From Pacificoceanicola onchidii (GTDB taxonomy: Bacteria; Pseudomonadota; Alphaproteobacteria; Rhodobacterales; Rhodobacteraceae): a stretch of 64,000 nucleotides of DNA. The notes under the pieces were generated by a model that had not been told where the DNA came from, made no database searches, and saw nothing but the letters and a program-made list of their open reading frames with translations. Position numbers and translations under genes: made by a program. The stretch spans positions 248,001-312,000 of the forward strand of contig NZ_SRXY01000001.1 in the NCBI RefSeq assembly GCF_004804335.1. The letters are read 5' to 3'. Below are positions 25,112 through 34,283 of the stretch, one piece after another; position 1 is the first letter of the stretch; the number at the start of each line of letters is the position of its first letter.

Positions 25112-25980
25112 CGCATTCGGTGGTCGAAGCATACAACGTGAACAGCGGCAGGACCGAGATCCTGCTGGAGGCGAACTTCCGGGTCGAGTCCCCGAACTGG
25201 AGCCCGGACGGACGGCGGCTTTATGTCAATGGTGGCGGACGGCTCTATTGCCTGACGCTTGGGGAGGCCAGCCTGCAACTTGTCTCCGGCGACGCAACGG
25301 TACGGGTGTCCAATGATCACGGCCTGTCGCGTGACGGATCCATGGTGGCGATGACCGCCTTTGTGCGCGACGACGAAGCGGGCCGCGACCGCACCGGCAT
25401 TTTCCTCATTCGTAAGGCGTGGCAGACGCCTGCCCTTGTCACAAGTGCCGAGCCTTCGTGGTTTCACGGTTTCTCCCCGGATGGGTCAGACATCATCTAC
25501 TCATGCATTCGGGACGACGTGTTCGCCATCGGTGTCAGCCCGGTGAACGGCGGGACGGAGACACTTGTGCTGGGCGGACCCGAGGGGGACGGCCACCACT
25601 ACGACTGCCCGGAGTTCACCCCCGATGGCGCGGCGATCTGGTTCAACTCGGATCGGGCCGGCACCATGGACCTGTGGCGCGCGGATCCGCAGGGCGGCGC
25701 GCTGCACCGTATGACCCAAGGCCCACGCGCCGATTGGTTCCCACACCCCTCCCCCGATGGGCGGCATGTCTGTTTTCTCAGTTTTGCGCCCGGCACCCGT
25801 GGCCATCTGCATGACGCTCCGGTGACGCTGCACCTGATGCCGCAACAGGGAGGCGAAGTGCGGACGCTCGGATCGTTTCAGGGCGGCAATGGCAGCATGA
25901 ATTCGCCCTGCTGGTCCCCGGATGGCGCGCGCTTTGCCTATGTGCGTCACGACCCTTGCAGCACAGGGGCCAACGCATGA
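25108..25980 (+). CDS. Cytoplasmic TolB-like beta-propeller protein (first of tandem pair)
   Basis: A 290-residue protein built of PD40/TolB-type repeats: PNWSPDGRRLYV, HGFSPDGSDIIY, PEFTPDGAAIWF, PHPSPDGRHVCF and PCWSPDGARFAY mark five blades. There is no signal peptide, unlike true TolB, so it is cytoplasmic. It starts by ATGA overlap with GH43 and ends by ATGA overlap with its paralogue, so all three are translated together. Family relatives include oligogalacturonate lyase-like and carbohydrate-associated propellers; an enzymatic role on a glycoside is possible, but no catalytic residues can be named. Confidence 0.85.
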   Translation: MTHSVVEAYNVNSGRTEILLEANFRVESPNWSPDGRRLYVNGGGRLYCLTLGEASLQLVSGDATVRVSNDHGLSRDGSMVAMTAFVRDDEAGRDRTGIFLIRKAWQTPALVTSAEPSWFHGFSPDGSDIIYSCIRDDVFAIGVSPVNGGTETLVLGGPEGDGHHYDCPEFTPDGAAIWFNSDRAGTMDLWRADPQGGALHRMTQGPRADWFPHPSPDGRHVCFLSFAPGTRGHLHDAPVTLHLMPQQGGEVRTLGSFQGGNGSMNSPCWSPDGARFAYVRHDPCSTGANA

Positions 25981-26813
25981 CCGCGTTTCTCGAAATCATG
26001 GACAGCGAGACGGGCCGCGTACACTGCCTGCTCGAAACCGAGCGGCATATCGAAGCGCCGAACTGGGCGCCGTCGGGCGACGCGCTGATCGTCAATGCGG
26101 CGGGCCGGGCGTATCATGTGGTCATCGGGGCACCGAGCCTGCAGGAGATCGACACCGGCTTTGCGCAGCTGAACAATGACAAGGGGCTGTCGCCGGATGG
26201 CACCCTGCTCGCCTTCAGCGACAAGACGGAAACCGGCAAGTCCTGCATCTACACCGTGCCAGCGGGCGGCGGCACGCCGCGCCGGATCACGCAGGAGGTG
26301 CCAAGCTGGTGGCACGGGTTTTCCCCGGACGGCGCGCGTCACACCTATGCCTGCGTGCGCGACGATCAGTTCGGCATCGCGACCTGCGCGCGCGATGGCG
26401 GCGACGAACAACTGCTGATCACCAGCCGCCACCATTACGACGGGCCGGATTATACGCCGGACGGGGCCTTTATCTGGTTCAACTCCGACCTGAGCGGAAC
26501 CATGGACCTGTGGCGCATGGCCGCTGACGGCTCCAACCCCGAACGCATGACTCATGGCCCGGAGGTGGACTGGTTCCCGCATCCCTCCCCGAACGGGCGG
26601 CATGTGCTCTACATCGCCTATCCTGCGGGCACCGAAGGTCATCCCTTCGGCGTGTCCGTGACCCTCAAACTCATGCCAAGCGGCGGCGGCGCGCCGCGCG
26701 TGCTTGGCGCAATCTTTGGCGGACAAGGTGCGCTGAACGTGCCCCCCTGGGCCCCGGACGGCCGCCATTTTGCCTATGTCCGTTATTCTGAAGACCACAA
26801 ACCGGAGACCTGA
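25977..26813 (+). CDS. Cytoplasmic TolB-like beta-propeller protein (second of tandem pair)
   Basis: A 278-residue paralogue of the preceding protein; blades are marked by PNWAPSGDALIV, HGFSPDGARHTY, PDYTPDGAFIWF, PHPSPNGRHVLY and PPWAPDGRHFAY. The segment around FNSDLSGTMDLWRM is nearly identical in both copies, as is DWFPHPSP, so these are probably functional positions shared after duplication. No signal peptide. ATGA overlap with the first copy and a 3-bp gap to the next gene. The pair may form a heterodimer or act on two related substrates (inference). Confidence 0.85.
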   Translation: MTAFLEIMDSETGRVHCLLETERHIEAPNWAPSGDALIVNAAGRAYHVVIGAPSLQEIDTGFAQLNNDKGLSPDGTLLAFSDKTETGKSCIYTVPAGGGTPRRITQEVPSWWHGFSPDGARHTYACVRDDQFGIATCARDGGDEQLLITSRHHYDGPDYTPDGAFIWFNSDLSGTMDLWRMAADGSNPERMTHGPEVDWFPHPSPNGRHVLYIAYPAGTEGHPFGVSVTLKLMPSGGGAPRVLGAIFGGQGALNVPPWAPDGRHFAYVRYSEDHKPET

Positions 26814-26816
26814 GCC

Positions 26817-27875
26817 ATGGCTGGATCAATCAAGGGACCGGCGCTTTTCCTCGCGCAGTTTGCAGGTGATGAAGCGCCTTTCAACACGTTGGAAAACATC
26901 ACGAAATGGGCCGCCGGGTTGGGCTACAAAGGCGTGCAGATCCCGACATTCGACAGCCGCCTGTTTGATCTGGACAAGGCGGCGGAGAGCGCGGCCTATT
27001 GCGATGAGGTCAAGGGCATCTGTGCCGATGCCGGGGTCGAGATCACCGAACTGTCGACCCACCTGCAAGGCCAGCTTGTGGCGGTGAACCCGGCTTATGA
27101 CCATGCCTTTGACGCCTTTGCCCCGGCCTCTGTGCACGGCAATCCCGCCGCGCGTCAGGCCTGGGCCGTGGACCAGATGAAGAAAGCCGCCGTGGCCGCG
27201 CGGCGGCTGGGTCTGGATACCACCGTGAGCTTCACCGGCTCGCTCGCCTTCCCCTATCTCTACCCCTGGCCGCAGCGCCCCGAAGGGCTGATCGAGGAAG
27301 CGTTTGCCGAACTGTCCCGCCGCTGGCTGCCGATCTTTGACGCCTACGAAGAACAGGGTGTGGACATCGGGTTCGAAATCCACCCCGGCGAGGACGTCTT
27401 TGACGGCGCCACATGGGAGATGTTCCTCTCCGCCTGCAACGAGCACACGCGCTGCCGGATCAACTACGACCCTTCGCACTTCCTGCTTCAGGCCATGGAC
27501 TACCTCGCCTTCATTGATCTCTACCACGACCGCATCTGCGCCTTTCACGTCAAGGACGCAGAGTTCAATCCCGATGGCCGACAAGGCGTCTACTCGGGCT
27601 ATCAGTCTTGGGTCAACCGCGCCGGGCGCTTCCGGTCCCTAGGCGACGGACAGGTGGATTTCTCGGGCATCTTCTCGAAGCTGGCGCAATACGGCTATGA
27701 CAGCTGGGCGGTGCTGGAATGGGAATGCTGCCTGAAATCGCCGGAACAGGGCGCGGCGGAGAGCGCGCCCTTCATTGCCAATCACATCATCGAAGTGACG
27801 GACAAGGCCTTTGACGATTTCGCCGGAGGCGAGACCGACATGGGCGCGATCCGCGCCATGCTGGGGACCGCATGA
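26817..27875 (+). CDS. Sugar phosphate isomerase/epimerase-like TIM barrel (larger, second)
   Basis: A 352-residue AP endonuclease 2-family barrel with likely metal ligands in GFEIHPGEDVFDG, INYDPSHF, AFHVKDAEF and VLEWEC. It is longer than the barrel at 21517 and not closely similar to it. Its stop codon overlaps the start of the second Gfo/Idh/MocA gene, again pairing a barrel with an oxidoreductase. Cytoplasmic. Role probably in isomerising or cleaving an oxidised glycoside (inference). Confidence 0.85.
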   Translation: MAGSIKGPALFLAQFAGDEAPFNTLENITKWAAGLGYKGVQIPTFDSRLFDLDKAAESAAYCDEVKGICADAGVEITELSTHLQGQLVAVNPAYDHAFDAFAPASVHGNPAARQAWAVDQMKKAAVAARRLGLDTTVSFTGSLAFPYLYPWPQRPEGLIEEAFAELSRRWLPIFDAYEEQGVDIGFEIHPGEDVFDGATWEMFLSACNEHTRCRINYDPSHFLLQAMDYLAFIDLYHDRICAFHVKDAEFNPDGRQGVYSGYQSWVNRAGRFRSLGDGQVDFSGIFSKLAQYGYDSWAVLEWECCLKSPEQGAAESAPFIANHIIEVTDKAFDDFAGGETDMGAIRAMLGTA

Positions 27876-29014
27876 TGAAACCGTTGAAACTGGGCATGGT
27901 GGGCGGCGGTCAGGGCGCCTTTATCGGCGGCGTGCACCGCATTGCGGCGCGGCTGGACGGCGAATGGGAGCTGGTCGCCGGGGCGCTGTCCTCCGATCCG
28001 GCGCGCGCCAAGGCCTCGGCGGCAGAACTGGGGATCGCGGACGCGCGCGCCTACACTTCCTTTGAGGACATGGCACAGGCCGAGGCCGCCCGCGCCGATG
28101 GCATCGACGCGGCGGCGATTGTCACCCCCAACCACATGCACGCCGCCCCCGCCGTGGCTTTCCTGCGCGCAGGCATCCACGTGATCTGCGACAAACCTTT
28201 GGCCGCGACGCGCGAACAGGCGGACGCCATCGCCAAGGCGCAGCGCGAGACCGGCAAGCTCTTTATCCTGACGCATAACTACACCGGCTACCCGCTGATC
28301 CGGCAGGCGCGGGAGATGGTCCAGCGCGGCGATCTCGGCGACATTCGCGTGGTGCATGTGGAATACGTGCAGGATTGGCTGACCGAAGCGCCGGACCCGG
28401 ACAACAAACAGGCCGACTGGCGCACCGATCCGGCGCGTTCCGGCGCGGGCGGCTGCATTGGCGACATTGGCACCCATGCCTTCAATCTGGCGTCCTTTGT
28501 CACGGGCCTGAAAACCGAAAGCGTCGCCGCCGATCTTGATGCCTTTGTGCCGGGGCGGCGGGTGGACGACAACGTGCACGTCATGCTGCGCTTTGCAGGC
28601 GGGGCAAAGGGCATGCTCTGGGCTTCGCAGGTGGCCGTGGGAAATGAGAACGCCCTGAGCCTGCGCGTGCACGGGACCAAAGGCGGCATCGCATGGGCGC
28701 AGGAAAACCCGAACGTGATGACCTTCACCCCGCTGGGCGAGCCCAAGCAAATTCTGACACGCGGTGGTGCGGGCGCGACGGACGCCGGATTGCGGGTGAC
28801 GCGCACGCCGGGGGGCCATCCCGAGGGGTATCTGGAAGGTTTTGCCACGCTCTACTCCGAAGCGGCGGCGCTGGTGCGCCACGTCCGGGACGGCACCGCC
28901 CTGCCCGTGGGGCATCATGTGCCGGGGATCGACGACGGGCTCGACGGTATGCGCTTCATCTCGGCCAGCATCGCCTCGTCGGCGGCCAACGGGGTCTGGA
29001 CGCCTCTGGTCTGA
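27872..29014 (+). CDS. Gfo/Idh/MocA family oxidoreductase (second)
   Basis: A 380-residue dehydrogenase with a Rossmann start GMVGGGQGAFIGGVH, the catalytic DKP motif in VICDKPLAA, and GGCIGDIGTHAFNL in the C-terminal domain with the usual Asp and His. It differs from the first copy in size and active-site details, so the two probably act on different substrates or positions. Last gene of the operon; the ATG at 27872 overlaps the preceding stop. No obvious strong terminator follows before maeB. Confidence 0.9.
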   Translation: MMKPLKLGMVGGGQGAFIGGVHRIAARLDGEWELVAGALSSDPARAKASAAELGIADARAYTSFEDMAQAEAARADGIDAAAIVTPNHMHAAPAVAFLRAGIHVICDKPLAATREQADAIAKAQRETGKLFILTHNYTGYPLIRQAREMVQRGDLGDIRVVHVEYVQDWLTEAPDPDNKQADWRTDPARSGAGGCIGDIGTHAFNLASFVTGLKTESVAADLDAFVPGRRVDDNVHVMLRFAGGAKGMLWASQVAVGNENALSLRVHGTKGGIAWAQENPNVMTFTPLGEPKQILTRGGAGATDAGLRVTRTPGGHPEGYLEGFATLYSEAAALVRHVRDGTALPVGHHVPGIDDGLDGMRFISASIASSAANGVWTPLV

Positions 29015-29156
29015 ACGAAGCCGGTTTCTTTTAGAAAAACCCGAGCAGGGTCAGGCGCGTTTTCTTCCAACGCGGATGTTTCGTGTTACACCATGGTGGA
29101 CGCAGGCGGGATGCTGCTATGCGCCAGACGCAGCTAGTCAAAGCGGCCAAAAAATG

Positions 29157-29170
29157 GTTTAGCACTAAAC
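29157..29170. promoter_or_regulatory. Operator-like palindrome upstream of maeB
   Basis: GTTTAG and CTAAAC flank a CA dinucleotide 26 bp before the maeB start. The position between a likely promoter and the ribosome-binding site suits a repressor site; the regulator is unknown. Confidence 0.35.
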
Positions 29171-29195
29171 AAAGTGCATTTCGGGAGGACACAGC

Positions 29196-31475
29196 ATGGA
29201 CGAGACGGCCAAGGAAACCCTGCGGCAAGCAGCCCTTTTCTACCACGAGCACCCCAAGCCGGGGAAGCTTGAGATCCGCGCCACCAAGCCGCTCGCCAAT
29301 GGTCGTGACCTCTCCCGCGCCTACTCTCCCGGCGTCGCCGAAGCCTGCCTTGAAATCAAGGAAAACGACGAGAATGCAGCACGTTACACCGCCAAGGGCA
29401 ACCTTGTGGCGGTGGTCTCCAACGGCTCTGCGGTGCTGGGGCTTGGCAACATCGGGGCGCTGGCTTCGAAGCCGGTGATGGAAGGCAAGGCGGTCCTGTT
29501 CAAGAAGTTCGCCAACATCGATTGCTTTGACATCGAGGTGAACGAATCTGATCCCGAAAAGCTGGCAGACATTGTCTGCGCGCTTGAACCGACCTTCGGT
29601 GCGATCAACCTTGAAGACATCAAGGCACCAGATTGCTTTATCGTTGAACAATTGTGCCGCGAGCGCATGAACATCCCCGTCTTCCACGACGATCAGCACG
29701 GAACGGCCATCGTTGTCGGCGCGGCGGCGACCAACGCGCTGCACGTGGCGGGCAAGGATTGGGGCGACATCAAGGTTGTCTCGACGGGCGGCGGCGCGGC
29801 GGGGATTGCCTGCCTCAACATGCTGCTGAAACTCGGCGTGAAGCGCGAAAACGTCTGGCTGTGCGACATTCACGGGCTGGTCTATGAAGGCCGGACCGAG
29901 GACATGAACCCTCAGAAAGCCGCCTTTGCCCAGGCCTCGGACAAGCGCACGCTCGATGACGTGATCGAAGGCGCGGACCTCTTCCTCGGCCTCTCCGGCC
30001 CCGGTGTCCTGAAGCCGGAAAACGTGGCGAAGATGGCCAAGCGACCCATCGTTTTTGCCCTTGCCAACCCGACGCCGGAAATCATGCCGGACCTCGCCCG
30101 CGAGGTTGCACCCGATGCGATCATCGCCACAGGCCGCAGCGATTTTCCCAATCAGGTCAACAACGTCCTGTGCTTCCCCTTCATCTTCCGCGGCGCTCTG
30201 GACGTGGGCGCGACCGAGATCAACGACGCCATGCAGGTGGCCTGTGTCGAAGGCATCGCCGCCCTCGCACGCGCCACCACCAGCGCCGAAGCCGCCGCCG
30301 CCTACAGCGGCGAGCAGCTGACCTTCGGTGCGGAGTACCTGATCCCCAAACCGTTTGATCCGCGCCTCTCCGGCGTTGTCTCGACCGCCGTGGCGCAGGC
30401 CGCGATGAAGACCGGCGTGGCCAAGCGCCCGCTCGCGGATCTCAACGCCTACAAACAGAAACTCGACGCCAGCGTCTACAAATCCGCCCTGCTCATGCGC
30501 CCGGTCTTTCAGGCCGCGCAGACCGCCAGCCGCAAGATCGTCTTTGCCGAGGGTGAGGACGAACGGGTGCTGCGTGCCGCGCAGGCGATCCTCGAAGAGA
30601 CCACCGAACAGCCGATCCTCATTGGCCGCCCGGACGTGATTGGCCGCCGTTGCGAGCGTATGGGGCTGAACATCTCGCCCGAGAAAGGCCTGCAGATCGT
30701 CAACCCGGAGAATGACCCGCGGTACCGCGATTACTGGGGCAGCTATCACGAACTGATGGCGCGGCGCGGCGTGACGCCGGATCTGGCCCGCGCGATCATG
30801 CGCACCAACACCACCGCGATTGGCGCGGTCATGGTGCACCGCGGCGAGGCCGACAGCCTGATCTGCGGCACCTTCGGCGAGTTCCGTTGGCACTTGAACT
30901 ACATCACGCAGATGCTCGGCTCCGAGCGGCACCGCCCGAACGGCGCGCTGTCGATGATGATCCTCGAAGACGGGCCGCTGTTCATCGCCGACACCCATGT
31001 CTGGTCGCTGCCGACGCCGGAACAACTGGCCGAGACGGCGATTGGCGCGGCGCGCCACGCCCGCCGGTTCGGGGTGGAGCCGCGCATCGCCTTCTGCTCG
31101 CAATCGCAGTTCGGCAACCAGACCGAAGGCTCCGGCAAACGCATTCGCGAGGCCATGGCCCTGCTGGACGAAATGCGCACGGACTTCCAGTACGAAGGCG
31201 AGATGAACGTCGACGCCGCCCTGGACCCGGAACTGCGCGACCGCCTGTTGCCCGGCGGCCGCCTGGAAGGGCCTGCCAACGTGCTGATCTTCGGCCACGC
31301 GGACGCGGCTTCGGCCACGCGCAACATCCTCAAGATGAAAGCGGGCGGGCTGGAGGTTGGGCCGATCCTGATGGGCATGGGTAACCGCGCCCACGTGGTC
31401 ACGCCGGGCATCACCGCACGCGGCCTGCTGAACATGGCGGCCATCGCAGGCACGCCGGTGGACCACTACGGCTAA
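29196..31475 (+). CDS. maeB: NADP-dependent malic enzyme (malate to pyruvate)
   Basis: A 759-residue two-domain enzyme. Residues 1 to about 430 are the malic-enzyme part, with [15 protein letters not shown] and the NAD(P)-binding [16 protein letters not shown]; residues from about 440 form a phosphotransacetylase-like domain, which in this family regulates rather than catalyses. It oxidatively decarboxylates malate, supplying pyruvate and NADPH, needed when cells grow on C4 acids or on compounds entering through acetyl- or propionyl-CoA. GGGAGG precedes the ATG. The neighbour prpE feeds propionyl-CoA into the same central pathways. Confidence 0.95.
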   Translation: MDETAKETLRQAALFYHEHPKPGKLEIRATKPLANGRDLSRAYSPGVAEACLEIKENDENAARYTAKGNLVAVVSNGSAVLGLGNIGALASKPVMEGKAVLFKKFANIDCFDIEVNESDPEKLADIVCALEPTFGAINLEDIKAPDCFIVEQLCRERMNIPVFHDDQHGTAIVVGAAATNALHVAGKDWGDIKVVSTGGGAAGIACLNMLLKLGVKRENVWLCDIHGLVYEGRTEDMNPQKAAFAQASDKRTLDDVIEGADLFLGLSGPGVLKPENVAKMAKRPIVFALANPTPEIMPDLAREVAPDAIIATGRSDFPNQVNNVLCFPFIFRGALDVGATEINDAMQVACVEGIAALARATTSAEAAAAYSGEQLTFGAEYLIPKPFDPRLSGVVSTAVAQAAMKTGVAKRPLADLNAYKQKLDASVYKSALLMRPVFQAAQTASRKIVFAEGEDERVLRAAQAILEETTEQPILIGRPDVIGRRCERMGLNISPEKGLQIVNPENDPRYRDYWGSYHELMARRGVTPDLARAIMRTNTTAIGAVMVHRGEADSLICGTFGEFRWHLNYITQMLGSERHRPNGALSMMILEDGPLFIADTHVWSLPTPEQLAETAIGAARHARRFGVEPRIAFCSQSQFGNQTEGSGKRIREAMALLDEMRTDFQYEGEMNVDAALDPELRDRLLPGGRLEGPANVLIFGHADAASATRNILKMKAGGLEVGPILMGMGNRAHVVTPGITARGLLNMAAIAGTPVDHYG

Positions 31476-31494
31476 CCCCCGGTCCGGGGCGGGC

Positions 31495-31537
31495 CAAAAG
31501 CCTTCCAAGGCTTTTGCAAATGCCTTGCAAGGCATTT
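31495..31537. repeat. Double palindrome after maeB
   Basis: A stem of 10 bp with a 2-base loop (caaaagcctt-cc-aaggcttttg, 31495-31516) is followed after one base by a perfect 20-bp palindrome (aaatgccttgcaaggcattt, 31518-31537). The design matches the pair at 1321-1363 but the arm sequences differ. It begins about 20 bp after the maeB stop and may form the 3' end of its mRNA. Confidence 0.8.
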
Positions 31538-31916
31538 CGTCCCGGCTCCAACGGATTGTCCCCTTATTGGGATCAAACTGCTTGATCCCGGGTGCCGCTG
31601 GCCTCCGGGGTTTTTCTTGCGGGGTATGAGCGCAAGCAGGCCCTGCCCCGCCGCAACGCCTCAGTCCGATTCCCTGCAAAGGCGGGGCAGATGAATCACA
31701 GGTGATTTGCAGCCGCAAACTTTGCAACTTTGCAAAGACGTTTTCTTACCCTGTATTCACAGCAAATTTCAAAGGACTTTGCAAAATTTCGCAACCCTAT
31801 TTGGCGAAAATTCGCAAACTTCCTGCGGTAATCTGTCCTGTTATGCGCCAACAGGCTTGCCCGAACCGCATAGCGCACCCTAAGCCTGTGCCCAACCGAT
31901 TTAGAGGAGGACGACC
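31538..31916. other. Intergenic region upstream of prpE
   Basis: No gene seen. The first ~170 bp are GC-rich; from about 31700 the base composition shifts to AT-rich promoter-like DNA carrying regulator-type TTTGCAA repeats (listed separately), ending in GAGGAGG, the prpE ribosome-binding site. Confidence 0.6.
31719..31820 (+). promoter_or_regulatory. ScfR-type (PccR/RamB-like) operator cluster upstream of prpE
   Basis: TTTGCAAC at 31721-31728 abuts TTTGCAAA at 31729-31736; a second pair, TTTGCAAA at 31778-31785 and TTTCGCAA at 31787-31794, and a palindrome GCGAAAATTCGC at 31804-31815 follow. Short-chain fatty acyl-CoA regulators such as PccR of Rhodobacter use paired TTTGCAAA motifs (spaced by 4 bases in the known case), and RamB uses closely related sites. 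Here the pairs are tighter. Placement before a propionyl-CoA synthetase fits induction by propionate. Confidence 0.65.
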
Positions 31917-33809
31917 ATGGGGTATCAAGAGGTCTATGAAGGCTGGAAAGCCGATCCAGAAGGGTTCTGGATGGAGGCCGCCAAGGCCATCGATTGGGAC
32001 GAGGCTCCGCAAAAGGCGCTCTTTGATCGCGGCGACAACATGTACGAATGGTTCGCCGACGCAAAGGTGAACACCTGCTGGAACGCCGTTGACCGCCATG
32101 TCGAGAACGGCCGGGGCGAGCAGACCGCGATCATCTATGACAGCCCCATCACCCACACCAAGCGCGAGATTTCCTATGTGGAGCTGCGCAACCGCGTGGC
32201 CAATCTCGCCGGTGCGCTGCGCGCCAAGGGCGTGGAGAAAGGCGACCGTGTCATCATCTACATGCCGATGATCCCCGAAGCGCTGGAGGCCATGCTGGCC
32301 TGTGCCCGCCTTGGCGCGGTGCACTCCGTGGTGTTCGGCGGCTTTGCGGCGAACGAGCTGGCGGTGCGCATTGACGACGCCAAGCCCAAGGCGATCATCG
32401 CCGCGTCCTGCGGGTTAGAGCCGGGCCGCGTGGTGCACTACAAGCCGCTGCTGGACGGCGCGATTGAGCTTTCCGAGCACAAGCCCGACTTCTGCGTGAT
32501 CTTCCAGCGCGAGCAGGAAGTGGCTGAACTCATCGAAGGCCGCGATTTCAACTGGCACGGCTTCCAGTACGGCGTTGAGCCGGCGGATTGTGTGCCGGTC
32601 GAGGGCAACCACCCGGCCTATATCCTCTACACCTCCGGCACCACCGGCCAGCCCAAAGGCGTGATCCGCCACACGGCAGGCCAGCTTGTGGCGCTGAACT
32701 GGACCATGAAGAACCTCTACAACGTGGAGCCGGGCGACGTGTTCTGGGCGGCCTCGGACGTGGGCTGGGTCGTGGGCCACTCCTACATCTGCTACGGCCC
32801 GCTGATTGGCGGCAACACCACGATTGTCTTCGAGGGCAAGCCCGTGGGCACGCCGGATGCGGGCACCTTCTGGCGGGTGATTTCGGAGCATAAGGTCAAG
32901 AGCTTCTTCACCGCCCCCACCGCCTTCCGCGCCGTGAAACGCGAAGACCCCAAGGGCGAGTTCGTCAAGAAATACGATCTGTCGTGCCTGGGGCAAGTCT
33001 ACCTGGCCGGTGAGCGCGCCGACCCCGACACCATCGTCTGGGCGCAGGATCAACTGAAAGTGCCAGTGGTGGACCACTGGTGGCAGACCGAAACCGGCTG
33101 GGCCATCGCCGCGAACCCGATCGGGATCGAGGAACTGCCGACGAAACTGGGCTCGCCCACCGTGCCCATGCCGGGCTACGAGGTGACCATCCTCGATGAC
33201 GAAGGTCACCCTGTTCCGGCGAATACACTTGGCGCCATCGCCATCAAGCTGCCGCTGCCCCCGGGCACGCTGCCGACGCTGTGGAATGCCGAGGAGCGCT
33301 TCAAGAAGAGCTACCTCAACACCTTCCCCGGCTACTACGAGACCGGCGATGCGGGCATCATGGACGAGGACGGCTATGTCTCGATCATGGCGCGCACCGA
33401 TGACGTGATCAACGTCGCGGGCCACCGCCTGTCGACCGGCGCCATGGAAGAGGTTCTGGCCAGCCACCCGGACGTGGCCGAATGTGCCGTGATCGGCGTG
33501 ACCGACAGCCTCAAGGGCCAGATGCCGATGGGCTTCCTCTGCCTGAACGCCGGGACAAACCGCCCGCATGAGGACATCGTCAAGGAAAGCGTCAAGCTGA
33601 TCCGTGAGAAGATCGGCCCGGTTGCCGCCTTCAAGCTGGCCTGCGTTGTGGATCGCCTGCCCAAGACCCGCTCGGGCAAGATCCTGCGCGCCACCATGGT
33701 CAAGATCGCGGACAGCGAAGAGTTCAAGATGCCTGCGACCATCGACGATCCGGCCATCCTCGACGAGATCAAGGTTGCGCTGCAGGGCCTCGGCTACGCC
33801 AAGGGCTGA
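31917..33809 (+). CDS. prpE: Propionyl-CoA synthetase
   Basis: A 630-residue AMP-forming ligase. The start MGYQEVYEGWKADPEGFWME and total length distinguish PrpE from acetyl-CoA synthetase, which is about 20 residues longer with a different N-terminus. Motifs: YTSGTTGQPKG at about 237-247, the acyl/CoA region WWQTETGWAI, and the catalytic lysine in KTRSGKILRA near 588. It converts propionate, ATP and CoA to propionyl-CoA in the cytoplasm for the methylmalonyl-CoA route. A cluster of TTTGCAA sites upstream suggests control by an acyl-CoA-sensing regulator. GGAGG precedes the ATG; an intrinsic terminator follows. Confidence 0.93.
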   Translation: MGYQEVYEGWKADPEGFWMEAAKAIDWDEAPQKALFDRGDNMYEWFADAKVNTCWNAVDRHVENGRGEQTAIIYDSPITHTKREISYVELRNRVANLAGALRAKGVEKGDRVIIYMPMIPEALEAMLACARLGAVHSVVFGGFAANELAVRIDDAKPKAIIAASCGLEPGRVVHYKPLLDGAIELSEHKPDFCVIFQREQEVAELIEGRDFNWHGFQYGVEPADCVPVEGNHPAYILYTSGTTGQPKGVIRHTAGQLVALNWTMKNLYNVEPGDVFWAASDVGWVVGHSYICYGPLIGGNTTIVFEGKPVGTPDAGTFWRVISEHKVKSFFTAPTAFRAVKREDPKGEFVKKYDLSCLGQVYLAGERADPDTIVWAQDQLKVPVVDHWWQTETGWAIAANPIGIEELPTKLGSPTVPMPGYEVTILDDEGHPVPANTLGAIAIKLPLPPGTLPTLWNAEERFKKSYLNTFPGYYETGDAGIMDEDGYVSIMARTDDVINVAGHRLSTGAMEEVLASHPDVAECAVIGVTDSLKGQMPMGFLCLNAGTNRPHEDIVKESVKLIREKIGPVAAFKLACVVDRLPKTRSGKILRATMVKIADSEEFKMPATIDDPAILDEIKVALQGLGYAKG

Positions 33810-33829
33810 TCCCGCAGTCACACGAATTG

Positions 33830-33858
33830 AAAGGCCCGGCCCCTGCGCCGGGCCTTTT
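33830..33858 (+). terminator. Rho-independent terminator after prpE
   Basis: AAAGGCCCGGC and GCCGGGCCTTT form an 11-bp stem with a CCCTGC loop, ending in TTTT. It lies 20 bp after the prpE stop. Confidence 0.88.
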
Positions 33859-34283
33859 GCTTTGAGCCTTGGGGGCAGGACCCGAAAGAGAAGAACGGCG
33901 CACCCGGTAAAGGATGCGCCGTTCCCGTCCCCAAATCCAATTGGGAGCCGTGTCAGGCGGGGCCACCAGAGACATGGGGACGGTGATCCCGCCGGACGAG
34001 GCCGGAGTGTGTGACCTGGTACCCAATCCAGAAAACCAATTACGGACCTGCGCGCCACTCTACGCACAAATCGACAGGTCAACTTTCGCAACACGTCAAA
34101 AAAACGCGCCGCGCTGCATACCACTCCGCCACCGGTTGAAATGGCGCAAAGGGCACAGCGAAAATTCCCATGCCAGCCCGACAACCGGTAACCCCCTTAC
34201 TAAGCTGGAAAATCCGGTGTATGTATGTGACGTGCATCACAGAGTACGCTGTTTAATGACAGGCATTTTAGGCATCGGATTCC
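33859..34283. other. Intergenic region between prpE and the Crp/Fnr gene
   Basis: No gene I would call. A hairpin at 33894-33923 (aacggcgca/tgcgccgtt) would end in CTTCTCTTT when read on the minus strand and might end a small minus-strand transcript, but no convincing promoter or frame goes with it. A CRP-type box lies near the right end. Confidence 0.5.
34226..34241. promoter_or_regulatory. CRP-type binding site upstream of the Crp/Fnr gene
   Basis: TGTGA-CGTGCA-TCACA is a perfect match to the classical CRP consensus (TGTGA-N6-TCACA). It lies 43 bp before the ATG, near the promoter, which suits repression or self-regulation by the product. Confidence 0.6.

Noticed and set aside
29031-31727. 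A very long minus-strand frame across maeB
   Set aside because: Shadow of the maeB codon bias in GC-rich DNA; the maeB reading has all family motifs.
33769-34026. A possible 85-codon minus-strand gene between prpE and the Crp/Fnr gene
   Set aside because: Needs a TTG start without a ribosome-binding site, overlaps the prpE end and its terminator, and shows no recognisable protein pattern.
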